Positions 1-12,204 of a stretch of DNA of 64,000 nucleotides are shown piece by piece. The notes below the pieces were generated by a model that saw nothing but the letters and a program-made list of their open reading frames with translations, had not been told where the DNA came from and did no database searches. The translations under genes were made by a program, and so were the position numbers. How positions within the stretch are numbered: the stretch's first letter is position 1; each line of letters starts with the position of its first letter. The DNA is taken from assembly GCA_005406025.1 (NCBI GenBank), contig BGZK01000895.1:1-64000 (forward strand), given 5' to 3'. This stretch comes from Eumeta japonica. Lineage: Eukaryota > Arthropoda > Insecta > Lepidoptera > Psychidae.

Positions 1-8
1 CATCAAAA

Positions 9-436
9 TTTTGACGTGACAACGTCTTAAATTAGGCCGGCTGGGAGTCACTTATGAAAAAATGTAACGCTCGGTAACGTAACGATGAGTCACCGAACGA
101 GAGAGAGGCCCGCCGAATGCCTTGCGCCTCTCCCACTCAACTATGATCGGTCTGCCGCGCGCAGCACTAGAGAATTAGTGCATAGCTTGCAAATGTATTG
201 CAAGTTATTGTATGTATATTTGTATATAAATACGTATGTATGTGTAAGGTAAAAATAAAATTTTGTTAATATGAAATTCAGTGCGAGATTCTTTGTATAA
301 ATTAATGTTTTAAATATAATTCTTTGTATAAATAAATGTTTTAAATTGTTACTATTATTTCATCCTTCTTCCTACTATACGAATGAATATTCACATTAAA
401 ATGATTTTACCATTCAAAGTCGTTGTCACGTAAAAC
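9..436. repeat. TIR-bounded short repeat (MITE-like)
   Basis: The first bases contain TTTTGACGTGACAACGTC (9-26), and positions 419-436 read as its inverted partner; the arms match at 15 of 18 positions with an identical ACGTGACAACG core. The interior has no ORF but carries a direct duplication of a TTCTTTGTATAAAT/ATGTTTTAAAT block around 290-345. The structure fits a non-autonomous DNA transposon. The superfamily is not determined because target duplications cannot be judged: the left end is within 9 bases of the window edge. Confidence 0.45.
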
Positions 437-1117
437 TTTCGCCCGTATACCGACTTTACAGGCAACCAAATTTTTTTTCATCTAATAGTTCTGGAGAAAA
501 TAGCTTGTGACACACAGAACTTGAACATATTATCATTTTTTGAACCACCCTAATATATAGGGTGGTTATATGTATGTATGTATGTAGAGTATTTTATGTT
601 TTAAATGCATGCAACTAAAAGTAAAATGTACTTTTCCTCAAAATTGGAAATACTACATATAAAATTGTGAATAAATTATAATTTATATGAAAAACCGTAA
701 ATAAAGTATTAAACAGCACCATATTTTTTTTTCATCAAAAACTTTGTTAAGTTCATCAAGCTGCATTGAAAACTTCATCTCCTGAACCAAATAAAATTGG
801 AAAATAATCACAAAGAAATTATCTCAATGACATTATTATTTTTTGCAAATGCATGTAACATGATAATAGATAGGATATTATTCAAAATGTTGAAAAACGA
901 AATTAATGCCGCCACATTTGCTTAATTAACTAGCGCCTGTTAGAGAGAGTCTCTGAGAAGAGAATGAAGGGGGTGTAACGTTTTATCCTTACATGACACT
1001 TCTGGAAAGACGCGCTAAAGAATTCCGCTCCAATAAATAGCGGTCATGGTTGGTATGAATATATCTTTGTTATGTTTTTGGGCGTGAATTTGTAGTTAGC
1101 TCCCATCTCGATAACAT
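437..1117. other. AT-rich stretch without a gene
   Basis: No coding frame of note. It contains a perfect 10-bp stem (543-552 with 558-567, loop ATATA) followed directly by a short TATG-type microsatellite (about 568-587). Nothing else is recognised. Confidence 0.6.
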
Positions 1118-1262
1118 TAACCTAGCCCTTGCCCACGATTTTGTTCGCGTACATATAGAATAAGTTCTTACAACTTTTACATTGATCGTACTAAACGGAT
1201 TGACGATCCTGGATTTCATTCTAGACCTATCTCTGATATCTAATTTTGGTTCCGTTTTAGAC
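1118..1262 (-). repeat. Helitron-like terminus plus GATC-rich debris
   Basis: The text near 1118-1150 (CTAGCCC, then TTGCCCACGATTTTGTTCGCG) resembles, on the minus strand, the GC hairpin and CTAG end of lepidopteran Helitrons. The following bases are rich in GATCC/GACC words, like the degenerate arrays at 8.1-8.7 and 11.9-12.1 kb. The short frame here has no recognisable product. The assignment rests on motif resemblance only. Confidence 0.3.
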
Positions 1263-4200
1263 ACTTATTCTTATTATAATCCCGTTGCGGATATGAGTGG
1301 CAAAACATGATTGCTTTTTTTTTAATTCATAGCCAGTAAAGTTTATTATCGAACATTAGGATGAAAATATAGAAGTAACTATTAAAAAAGATTTTATTTT
1401 AAAGCGAATGTAAAAGGAGATCGAATAAGTCAGCTTTTTATTTTATATTTGTATTTTAGAATAGAAAATCATATGTTTTTGACGTCTTCTATTAATAAAT
1501 AATAAAGAAAATATTTTTTTTATATTCTCTGATTGCGTCACGACTATGACGTGTCTTAGGTAACTTCTAGTTGATATGAGCGATTATAGCGCTTTGTTTA
1601 TACTCGTTTACATAACGCATAAATTAGGCCTATTAGCGCTATGTTCAATTAGAACTAATTAAAAGGCAGGTCATCCTTATCTGATTATGTTGCCGCGCAT
1701 TGCCAAGTCAAGAGATGTGTTTATTGATACGGTCACTGCAAATGTTGATAGGTCATTAATTAGGAGACAATTTATGGCAAAGTTGTTGAATAAGTGCCTC
1801 CATAGTACTAACTGAAATAACTAGCTCTTATATGACAGCTCACAATTTACTACGACAAGAGGACGACATTTCGACACTTACATTTTTGTAAGTGTCATGT
1901 CGTTGATCGGTTTCACTATTTCACCAGATATCGATTCAACTGACGATATCTAAGTTTCGATGCACTAAAAGGTAACGCCGCCTGCACTGATATCTAAATT
2001 TTGCAGTGAACGTTCGCGTCAAAGCAATAAAATGTCTAAACCATACCCCGAGTTACCGACACAAGCAAAGACAGCCGCAAAGACATCGTTTATATGGTAA
2101 TCGCGCTGTATTCGCGCGGCGGGCCGGCGCGCGCGCCACGCTCCGGCCCCGAGCTCTGGCTTATATAAGCAATCGTATTTCCAATTCAGATTCTTATGAA
2201 TATTTTTACTTAATTTTATTTATTTAAGCCCGTGATGATTGATGTTTTGACGTCCGTTTAGAATAGTTGATGTATCGCTCGACTCCCGGTGTCGGTCGGT
2301 ATCAAATCACGCTTTTTAAATGTCTGTTTGAAAGACCTTTCTAGGCCATACACAAATTCTTTATAAACATTATTCACAAATCGTTATTATTGCTATTATG
2401 TCGAAAAATCTCTATAAAGATCTATATTCAAGTTATAGATAAAAGTTTGACCGACCTCCTTTACTAGGGGGTGATGATACACTCTTCTTAATACTTTGAG
2501 CTTTAGTATAGCCATCAATATTTATTGTGAACACAATCAATCTATGTATTACTCAAGGGGTTAATGGCATTTGATATTGTTACTCAGTGTATTTGAATGA
2601 AACCGCATTCTAACGTCTAATGCACAAACATTTTTTTTTTGACAAAACGACATTTGACCTTTTGACAATATTCATTTTAATTTATTAACAATTTTTTTTT
2701 GAATAGTGAATATCTTCAATCCGTTTCATGTAATATTAGAGAGCAAAAGATCTTTAAATGCTTTAAACCCTTATTATGAAAAAAATATCTAGATATAGAT
2801 GCCTAGATTTGTCGATCGCTGTTTCACATGAAGACTTATCATGTATTTTATAATACTACAAGTTTATTGACGAACGCAAATGTATATATACATTAACTTT
2901 ACGTCAAAAACCAATACCACTTAACTGTACTGGCTTACTAAAAGAAATAACTTACCTTGACATATAGTCACTTATTAACATGTCATAGGGCTTCAAAATA
3001 AATATCTCTGATTTCATACCGTATTATTCTTACGAAAGCATGTAGTTTGCTTTAAATAGCTTATACGCTTTATTCATTAAGTTATATTAATTGCATTATA
3101 ATGTACAAACAGAAATAGTAAGAAAATTATTGATTTTTTTATTAAAGTTTGATGAACTAGCTTGTTAGATATATCAAATTGATCTACGTCTAATTATATC
3201 CACTTAGGCAATACTAATCAAGTTTCTGACATTTAGTCCAATTTTTGAATTCGAAGATAGCAAAACGAAATTCTATTCTTGTCCATCCATCGATCTGTTA
3301 TACCATTTCATGTATTTAAGAAACGATGTAAGACTGTAATATTAAATATTCAATACTATGATGTTGGAATCTTGAGTTGTGACACATTGAAAGGTTTGAG
3401 GAAAATGAATACAGAAAATAGAAAATTCGCCAAAAAATAGCGCCATTTAAGTGAATCGTTATAATGTACATCGTACAGAAATAAAAACACATCAAAAGAC
3501 ATTGGAACTATATGGTTTTTGCTTCGACGTAAGTATCGTAGACGGACCTGCTTTAATTTACTTTATATCCGAATTATTATACAAACTAACTTAATTTATC
3601 CGTTTGATTCATTGAAGTCTAACAGCCACCGATTACAGAGCGATAGATATTAAGATTTAATGATCACATTTCTTACTCTACATTTCTTCTATTAGGAAAT
3701 CCTTTTTTCATACTCATGGTACCGGATTCTCGATGAACGAATTAAAAACCCTATTTGATCGGTATTTTTATTTCATAAAGTGCATAGTGTTTTGGTGCAC
3801 GACGGATGAATTGCTGCGCGTGCGACTGGCCCAGACATCACTGAACTGATACGAAATCAGCATTCGACAGCTGTGTTACCACTTTTTTTAGAATTTATTT
3901 AATTTTTTTTTAGAAAAATATTTACTGATTGTGCTTCTACTGGAAGTGGGAACAAATTTTACAGTAACGATTTTAATAAACGATAGATTTATAATTATGT
4001 GTGCGGTTCCGCACCGATGCTGTTTGTCGTTGCGTCATCCTTCAGATTAAAGATGGCTGTTAGACAGCGATCTATTAGAAATCCGTTTTCAGCTTGTACT
4101 TCGAAATATATTAAAAAATATTTTCGTTTGGTCATTAAAAGAAAATTACTTTTAGATCTTTTTAATTATTTTTAATATATGAAAACCTTCATTTTAATAT

Positions 4201-5591
4201 GCATTACATGTAACCTCGCCCTCGGTACCCATTACATTATATGTCGATTACTCAAGTGCGTCATTCTCACTTCATACGCGACCACTCGAGCGATAAATAG
4301 ATTCGATTTCGTATTACAAGTGAATGGAAAATGACGGCTATTGAGTAGTATTTTCGCGTTATTTTTAGAACTCTCTTATTATACATCGTGTGTTTTCAGC
4401 TAGTTTTATATGAAAATATTTATTCTCGTCTTTGACTTCACAACAGACATAAATACTCAATTACTAATAATAGTAGCTTTGTAGCGGCGAGTGGTTTTAA
4501 CGAATTTTAAATTAAAGTAAAACTGATATTTAAAAAAAAAGCATGAATCATATTCAAATGGCATAGTTTTCGCTTTTCTACAAAACTGTATATTAAAAGC
4601 GACATAAAGCGTCAGTAAAGAGTTTCCCGAGCAAACGGGAGAAAGCGGCGACACGATTCCTCCATTTCAGGCGCGACAAGCGAGTCCTTCTTCATTACAC
4701 CGCGTCATGGATATGTCTGTTGAGTTAAAACTAAGAAAACGTAAGAAAAAACATCATTTGAATAGATAAAGATATAAACATGAAACGAGCATTTCACGCG
4801 TCTATTTACCCCTCTTTGATAGGTATATGTGATGGTCAATACGTGTGCGTAAGGTCGTCGCATAACTTATGAAGGATTTGAACGATCGAGGTCATTTTGA
4901 CAATATATTTGAGACAATGGTTCGATGCTAGAATCCAATAGGTAGCGCTGTTGTCATATTGTTAAATAACTCTATATTTATAGTCTAAGTGAATCGTAAT
5001 GACTCATACTCCTCAATGTATATTGGTTTAGTGCCAGCAAACAAAACCATAAAATCTGCACCTAAAAAATAGAAGCACTACGTGGTATTAAATTTTATAT
5101 TTACAAGCTGATTTTTCAACTTTACAACGCCATCCGCTGAAAAATATACATTTAACCTGTCTATTGATAAGTTATTCGCATGAGCCTCGTACTGAAATGA
5201 TGTTTTTATGAAGAAGATTAATATTTCTTGAATAAAGTTTATTTTCGCGTTTTGTGATAAACGTGGGTTAACTCAAATGTTAAATTTCATTAAAATTGTT
5301 ACAAAAAAAATGCTTAGTTATGTTCATTATTTTATTTTAAGCTAGCTAAGTCTGCTCTAAAATTACTAGTGTCTTTTAGCTAAAAAAGTATCTAATACAA
5401 GGAATATATTAGAAAGACTAATCAAAAATCGTTCTAAAACTATATTTAAAAATGTGTTAAAGTAGTAAAGTTGTTGGTGTTGCATAAGTATTAGAGATAA
5501 TTTTTATTATTTTTGTACACACATATGTTATTAAAATTATTTAAGATATGAAATGCAAAAAAAAATACATCAATATCTGTTCGACTGAAAT
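1263..5591. other. Gene-free AT-rich stretch with a small GC islet
   Basis: No coding gene was recognised in 4.3 kb. Three things stand out. A bulged hairpin lies at 1863-1903. A denser, less AT-rich block at 1540-1790 has homeodomain-like TAATTA/AATTAG words. A GC islet at 2095-2165, rich in CGCG, is followed by a TATATAAG word at about 2161. These could be regulatory, but nothing in the sequence proves it. Confidence 0.5.
1863..1903. other. Imperfect hairpin, 17-bp stem with 3-nt bulge
   Basis: ACGACAT (1863-1869), a three-base TTC bulge and GACACTTACA (1873-1882) pair with TGTAAGTGTC (1887-1896) and ATGTCGT (1897-1903) across a TTTT loop. The 17 pairs are perfect apart from the bulge. Function unknown. 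Confidence 0.6.
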
Positions 5592-5965
5592 TTGAAACTT
5601 CCCATTAATAAAAATATGCCATTTTTTGAATTTAAATGTTTCGTTAAAAGAAAGTTATATGGCAAGTGCTATTATACCGTGTCTGAATATGTTAACGAAA
5701 AAAATTCATGCGATTGTACTGCTCGGCTATCAGGTTGCTTCATGTTATTACTAAGTATTGTTGTAATTCATCAATTATTTAATATTTTGCATCGATGAAT
5801 AAAAAAGAGCAAACTTTGAGTTTCTTGCCCATTCTTCTAAAGGTGAATCAGCATTTGGAATGGGTGGTTTCGTTAATGTCGGAAACAGTTGTTTAAAACG
5901 CATTTCAAGTGTAATTTCTATTACCTACAAAATAAAGATATATTTGACTTGATTTGATTTTATTC
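5592..5965 (+). pseudogene. CR1-like LINE, 3' end of ORF2 and tail (copy 1)
   Basis: This is a 5'-truncated non-LTR retrotransposon. The frame beginning near 5592 encodes the last residues of a LINE ORF2, including MPFFEFKCFVKRKLYGK and a following YTVSEY block. The same block occurs in the second copy at 32.75-32.93 kb. In that copy the ORF ends W-D-stop; here the aligned codons read TGC GAT TGT (5709-5717), so the tryptophan became cysteine and the stop was lost, and the frame runs on to 5798 through former 3' UTR. The UTR is about 90% alike between copies. It ends in ACAAAATAAAG followed by a TTTGACTTGATTTGATTT-type short repeat, as CR1-group tails do. There is no endonuclease or RT catalytic domain here, so the copy is dead. 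The clade is inferred from tail style and C-terminal residues. Confidence 0.7.
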
Positions 5966-8024
5966 AACGATACGACGATATATTTAATTAGGTACGTCTA
6001 ATATTAGACACATGAATCTTTTAGCTTAGGCGTGGTTGAGTAAATAATATTCATTACTGTCTGCAACATCGGAAGGGATATAAGCGGTTACAATGTTGTT
6101 GCGTTACTTATAACTTCCCAAATATAATCACTAAATTGCTTTTATATATAACCATGTAAAAAACCAACAACAGTCTGTGTGTCATTCAAACACGGACTCG
6201 TATGCCGCTCTATAGATTAAGCTTGAATCTATGAATTATGTTTGTCAGGTTACCACAAAGTTTGCAAAATAGTTTAGCAATACGTGACATTTAAAATTAA
6301 TATTTTTATTTACAAAATAGACACTGTGAAGCTTGACCGCATTCGGCTAGTTTTTAAATACGCCTCATTTCAATTTAACGAAATCGCCACGTCTTTATTT
6401 CTTCTTTTAATTCTTTATTTCTCTTTTACTTTTCTTCTCAATTTTTCACGAAAATAATTCATCAGATTATAAAAAAGGACATCGCACATACGAAGCGGTG
6501 ACACCGGCGCACCGCGTCCCCTCTCGGCGTATGCGCGTGCGGCCGCGCGGGTGTTACGCGCGGGCGCCGGGGGGGCTCACCCGCGGGGCGGGGGTCGCGC
6601 AATCTCTGCCCCGGCCGGCACGCGAGTGCTAAGCCCCAAAAATTTACCTCGAGAGCCCGAGGCGGTGCGGGCCGCATATCTTATGTAGCCCGACGAGAAC
6701 CTCGCGAGGTCTGCAGAATTCATAACGGATGTGGAGGTGATGCTAATGAAGAGACGATTGCTTGTCCTACGAATGTGACAGACGCAGTGTATGCCGGTTA
6801 ATTATGACTGCAATAGTGTTATCGTTTAGTATGCGTTATCACATGATAGGGAAAAATAAGTTACGTGACCTTGCTCCGTTTACACAGACTACGTCACGGG
6901 TTTTGATTGGAGCAACTACATTTACTAAGTAAAAAATAAACCAACCAAAAAAAAATAGTTTGGAATATGAAAAATAACATTCAAATACGAAGGTTTGTCA
7001 GTACAATTTTATTGTCATTTTTATTTTCGAGTTTCTAGTATATTTATGTGTCATTTCAAAAGTGTTTAAAACAACAAATTATATGACCTAGAAATTTGAT
7101 TTACTGAAACCTTACTATTAAATTATTTTAGTATCTTTTCTAAGCACATTTATATTAATATTTCACTATAGGATTTCTAAATTTCCACAACGAAATCAAC
7201 GTAGTAAAGATAAAATTTGGAATTCAATGTAACTAGAATTATAATTCCTTATTTTTATGAATCTGTCGTTTAGTTAACTTATTTTACTGAGTTTACAATT
7301 TCTCTAAAACCTGGCTTATAAATCAATAATTTGAATAACGCGCAACTTAAATAAAATGTGTATATGAAATTTCGTTATTATGCATTAGAAATTTAATCCC
7401 AAAAATTTATAAGAAAGTTATATATCAAATTCCTAATATTTTTCAGAACTAAAAAATTTTTATATTATTTCAAATATCATCAATATTTAGTATGGATGAT
7501 GTATTTAAAAAATATTGCTTGACTATTTTTATAGATTCTGCCATTTAAATATACTTTTAAATATCTTTCAGAGGAAATGAAACTCAAAAACTGCCTGAAG
7601 GAATTAAAAAAAAAATCAACGTAATTTAGTAAATTTTTAAATTTTAGTAACCGATATTTCTTTTTTCGAGCATCCGATAGTCAATATAATATGTGGTTTG
7701 GTTAATTATCCACTTTGAAATCTACTAATAAGTACTATTCAATTGAAAAAATAGGTACCTCTGATAATAAATAAAGAAGAACAAGCAATAAATAAAAACA
7801 CGTAAAAGCCTTTATTTTTTTTCATAACTAATGGTATCTCATACCTACATTCTTTTCTACGCCTACGTACTCCGTGTTCAAAGGCTATTGACCCCGGCAA
7901 AGAGGCAGTTTGTCTAAAAATAGACCGGGAAAAAAATTGTTCCATTTATTTATAATTTTTGTTTTCAGTGGTAGCCGTTGCCCGCCCTCTTCTCGGATTA
8001 ACATTCAGGAATAATTGTTTTGCC
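5966..8024. other. Gene-free stretch with GC islet at 6.5-6.7 kb
   Basis: No gene recognised. Positions 6500-6690 form a sharply bounded GC/CpG-rich islet with runs of G and CGCG. The 71-residue minus-strand frame across it is proline/arginine-rich and looks like a composition artefact. The flanks are plain AT-rich DNA. Confidence 0.5.
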
Positions 8025-8690
8025 CGCGGTTTTGCTCGCGTGTCCATAAAATGAATCTTTCCACTCTTAATATCAGCGGTTTTCGCTGTTAATTCTCATC
8101 CCTATCGCGGTCCGGTACTCGATGTCTATTCTAGTTTCATTGTCAGGTCCAATGCGGTGCCGCTATTACAATAGTGGTTTTGAGGCCTATCTTGGTCCGT
8201 TTTTGGCCATGAATATTAGTGATGATGGATTACCATTTTTACTGATAATTATGCATCGTTTACATAAAAAGGGTTCTTATTAAATAACATATTATCGTTA
8301 TGTATATAATAATACAAACTTATTATCGTATATTATTTAGCATGGCAGACGATATTTTACCCTTTCCTGTGCCTTTCACATTTTTGATTCTGATCCCGTC
8401 CCCATTCTCATTTTCGACCCCAGTCCCATTCTTAAACTCGGTTTCTAATCCATTTTCGCTTCTGTTTCTGGTCCCGTTCTCTATTTTATTCCCTCATTCG
8501 TTTTCAAAGAAAAAGGCAGTTCTGATTTAAACGAAGTAATTCCTTCATATTTTGTAACAAAGCGATTCCTTTATCCCACGCTCAATTTTGACCCCGGTCT
8601 CGGTTTCAATTTCTGTTCCGGTCCTAGCTCTCGATGCTGTTTATGCCCCGTTTTCAATTTCAATACCGCTGCCGGTATAAGTTTACTTAA
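8025..8690. repeat. Degenerate GATC/GGTC-rich array with Helitron-like edge
   Basis: The left edge at 8029-8050 reads TTGCCCGCGGTTTTGCTCGCG, close to the minus-strand end of lepidopteran Helitrons. From about 8100 the text repeats short words such as CCCGTCCC, TTCGACCCC, CCGGTC and GGTTTC with a loose 6-base period. The reverse sense of the same pattern (GGGACCGGGACC, GGGATCGAAATC) appears at 11.9-12.1 and 28.5-28.6 kb. The 76-residue plus frame at 8300-8530, rich in P/F/S, is just this repeat translated. Confidence 0.4.
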
Positions 8691-9940
8691 TACTGTTGTT
8701 TAAAAGTATAGTAATGAATTACAATTTAAGGTGCGACTCGATGAACAATATTTGAATCCACCTTAAGCCAATTGAGGGGCGAGAGCTTAGGGAAATTAAA
8801 GTTTATTTTATATGTACTTTTAGATAAGAAATCTGGAAAAATTGTGAAAGAACAGTTTTGATGAAAAAATAGAAATAAATAATTTAGATTTCTACAACTA
8901 AGCACTTATCGAAATGAAAACTATGCTATATTTCAAGTTGAACCAATTATACACAGTGTGCAAAATTTCATTAAAATCAATTAAGTAGTTTCCGAGTTCT
9001 TCGCGGACCATCATTGTGACACGGGAATTTTGTATATAGATTAAATTGAATTATAATTTTCCTGTTTGTTGGGCCGAAATGGCTTCACTTTAAGTACAAA
9101 CGTTATTTATATACGTCAAACTCACATCGTTTGTAGACAGTGGTTTTTAAATCAACATGTGCTAAGCTTTACCCTAGTAAATAACCCGTTGTCGTGAGAA
9201 AGTGTTTATCGGTGTTGATCTTAGATAGTACTTAAATGATTTAAAAAATGTTTTCACTGTTTTATATGCAATATTTTCGTTTAACGACGAAAAAAATATT
9301 ATTCGATTTGAAAAATTTTTGTAGACGTTAATATCAGACTAGCAAAATAAAAAATAAAAAGTTGTAGATGCCAGTACCCGTGCACCAACTACCTGCTCCT
9401 GCATACCTAACGACATCTGCCGCACATTTAACGACAGTATGGACATCGGCGCAAGTTTGTGCGGCGGATATAAGTTGATCGAAATGTAAGTGAAAGAAAA
9501 TGAAACCTATGACGTATAAAATAAAATATTGATTAATATCAAAAACCGATGAATGCGGAGACACGACCATCGACGACGTAAGTCCACACGTGTCCGACAC
9601 ATCTCTGATTTGTAAATTTTCGAAGACGGCATTAATTTATAAGATTTACGATTAGAAATAATAATACAGAGCGCTGACCACACCAGATCGATTCTCATTT
9701 GTAAGAGACACAAACAAAAGTGCATGGTGGATCAATTGATTCCGCCCGATGTATGAAGCATCTATTTTAGTGTACGTTGAACGTAAACGTAATTTCTAAG
9801 GAAATATTGCATTTTCCTTTCTTTCCTTCCTTTCATTTCAGTGACAAGCGATTAAACAAAAGGGTCCCGTCGAACGTGTGCCAAACAAAAACATTTTGTT
9901 TGGAGTACATTAAGCTTTTAACGCAAAACGCTCGTTACGT
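8691..9940. other. Unannotated stretch with retroelement-tail-like text
   Basis: Positions 8955-9045 (AAAATTTCATTAAAATCAAT, later a GTTTCCGAG block and ATATAGATT) resemble 3'-tail sequences common in lepidopteran retroelements. At 9350-9725 a less AT-rich block contains overlapping minus-strand frames of 88 and 72 residues and several plus-strand GTAAGT-like words (about 9486, 9578). I recognise no protein, and exon status is unproven. Confidence 0.4.
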
Positions 9941-10290
9941 TCCAATCCCGACGGGGCGCGGCGCGCGCGGCCGCCTAATTCGCGCAGACGGCGAGAGGGC
10001 ACTCGATTTTCGGAAAGGCGAAAAACTCTTCCTAGAGTCAACTTCAAAACAAAATCCATCAATCAAACTCGACATCAGATCGAGTGGAAACGAAAATAAA
10101 AAAAAGGGGGAGAATCATTGTGAATGTCGTCCGCGCCCGCCCCCGCGCCCCGCCCCGGAGTGTTTTTGGGCGGGCGGGGCGGGCGTTTTCTCCGAGCCGC
10201 GCGCTTCCTTTTATTCCTCGTGCCGTGTTAACGGTCGCGTACGCTCGAATGCGGGTCTTTGATCCCCGCCCGAGTACCGAGACCTACTGT
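9940..10290. other. CpG-rich islet
   Basis: A block dense in CG dinucleotides, with pure GC runs at 9951-9977 and 10126-10190, is embedded in AT-rich DNA. Frames of 161 and 71 residues cross it on the plus strand but are low in hydrophobic residues and resemble nothing known, so they are probably chance. This could be a promoter or enhancer core. Confidence 0.4.
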
Positions 10291-11904
10291 CGTAGATAAT
10301 GTGGGAATTTACAATTTTTGAAGTCGTGTACCGCTTCGACCGTGTCAGAGGTGTTTCAGTAAGTCACTTGCGAGGACTTATCGCATCAAGGTGCTTTTTA
10401 GGTATCGCGTCTACGTCCATCTGTGTGATGTTTAAGAAATAACGAAGGTAGTATACGAGTCGAATCTTCCTCGACCCGTGTTTCTTGTGACGAAGGCGCT
10501 ATTTGATTTTGATATGACTTTGTATCTTCTATAGTGTTGATATATCATATGATGTATACCATATAATGTACATACTTCCTTCAACTACACAATTTAGAGC
10601 AGTAATTTTTTTCTGTAAACAAAGACTAACTTACGATGTTTTGTTTCACTATTACAGTTAAATTAGCTATAAAGAAAGTAAAAAAAAGGGTTTATGCTAA
10701 TGTACGTACATTAAAAAATAACTTATTTGATGCGTTTATAAGGATGCAAATCTGTTTAATAAATTTAAATTAAACTACGATTTTTTTATTAGTTTGATTA
10801 AAGGCAGTTCGGCGATAAAAAGTTTCCATTTAATAATTTATCGAAAATGAACCCCAATATTGTGAGTAACTAACCGCTCCATCCAATCTGATAGTCTGCG
10901 CAGGGTGCGAAATTTATCATACGCAATCACTTTTAGCATACATCACAACCCAGACTCTAGGCAGACAGAAAAATAAGGAAAATGGAACCACGAAAGCTGG
11001 AGTTGTCAATAACATAGAAGTGCTACAAGTTTTAAGCTTTTACTAAGGCAAGAAAACTGTTAAGTTTAAAATTACCTAAAAGACTGTGGCGTTGCCAATC
11101 TCGGCATCTTACAGTAAGCCTCAAAACAGACCAAGTTTAATTAAGATTTTCTTACTGTGCAAAAATGGTCTATGTATTAAAACATATACGTTATCATAAA
11201 AGAAATCTGTGGCGTGGCTATTCAATTAATATTGGTTTGAACTCTATTTTACTAATGAATTATAATATATTATCTTATTCTATACGGTGACGAGTGGAAC
11301 GGTGAATGACGACTAGCTGCTATACGCTAGCATAAAATTTCATGCTAAGCGAGCAGGGCCTAGATTTTATATCGGTCTTACGGTAACTGTAGTAAACGTA
11401 AGTATTATGAGAATATAAATTATGTGTGCGAAATGAGAGAGAGATACGATGATGGTGCATGAATTTATCTAGGTCTATTTCTAATAATAAAGGTCTACTA
11501 AAAATGCACTGCGGTAGTAATTTAACAATTTTGAAATAAATTGCTTAATAATTTATCATGTATGCATGACATTACGATAAATTTTAATTTCTTGCAATAA
11601 TTCTGACAATACTATGGTATAAATTCTGATATAATTTCAATATATTGAAATGATTATTTTCACATACGTGTAATCGCTTATTACATAAGCGAATTATATA
11701 AATATCCAACCAAAAAAATATTCTATAAATATCCAGAGCTTTTTTCGAGGATAAGGTTGGTGTGCAGGTTTTTAGCGTTTGTTCTGATTAAGTCCGCGTA
11801 TTTGTATTATTTAAAAAAAAACTACACCAATTTTAAACAATCTTTAAACTATAAAAATTTACATTATCTCTGACGAATACATTTAATACTTTCTTTTGAT
11901 ACTA
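10291..11904. other. Gene-free AT-rich stretch
   Basis: No gene, repeat end or tandem structure recognised. Two short moderately GC patches (10330-10500 and 10880-10980) could be conserved non-coding DNA. Only a comparison with another species would show this. Confidence 0.5.
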
Positions 11905-12175
11905 GTGTTCGTCCCGGCTTCGTATAAATCTAAACCTTGATGAATAATCGAAAGTCGGGACCGGGACCAAAATTAAGAATGGAGCTGATTCAAAATGGAG
12001 CGTGTTACCGCGATTAGAATTATGAGCATGACCGGGTTAAAATCAAGTACAATACCGAAATCAGAATTGAAACCTGGAATGGGATTGGGATCAAGAACAA
12101 GATCGAACTATATGAAAGATGATGAATTACAACCTTTTTCCACGCGAATAAAGCTGCGGGCGGAAGCTGGCACAA
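11905..12175 (+). repeat. GATC-rich repeat ending in a Helitron-like hairpin
   Basis: The block opens with TCGTCCCGGCTTCG (about 11911) and continues as degenerate GGGACCGGGACC / GGGATCAAG words. It finishes with CACGCG, a short spacer, GCTGCGGGCGGAAGCTGG (about 12153-12170), matching the GC hairpin plus CTRR end of plus-strand Helitrons. The ATG frame at 11995-12189 is a translation of the repeat. Autonomous Helitron genes (Rep/helicase) are absent. Confidence 0.4.
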
Positions 12176-12204
12176 CCCACATATATTAGTAGAATTATTT
12201 TTTT

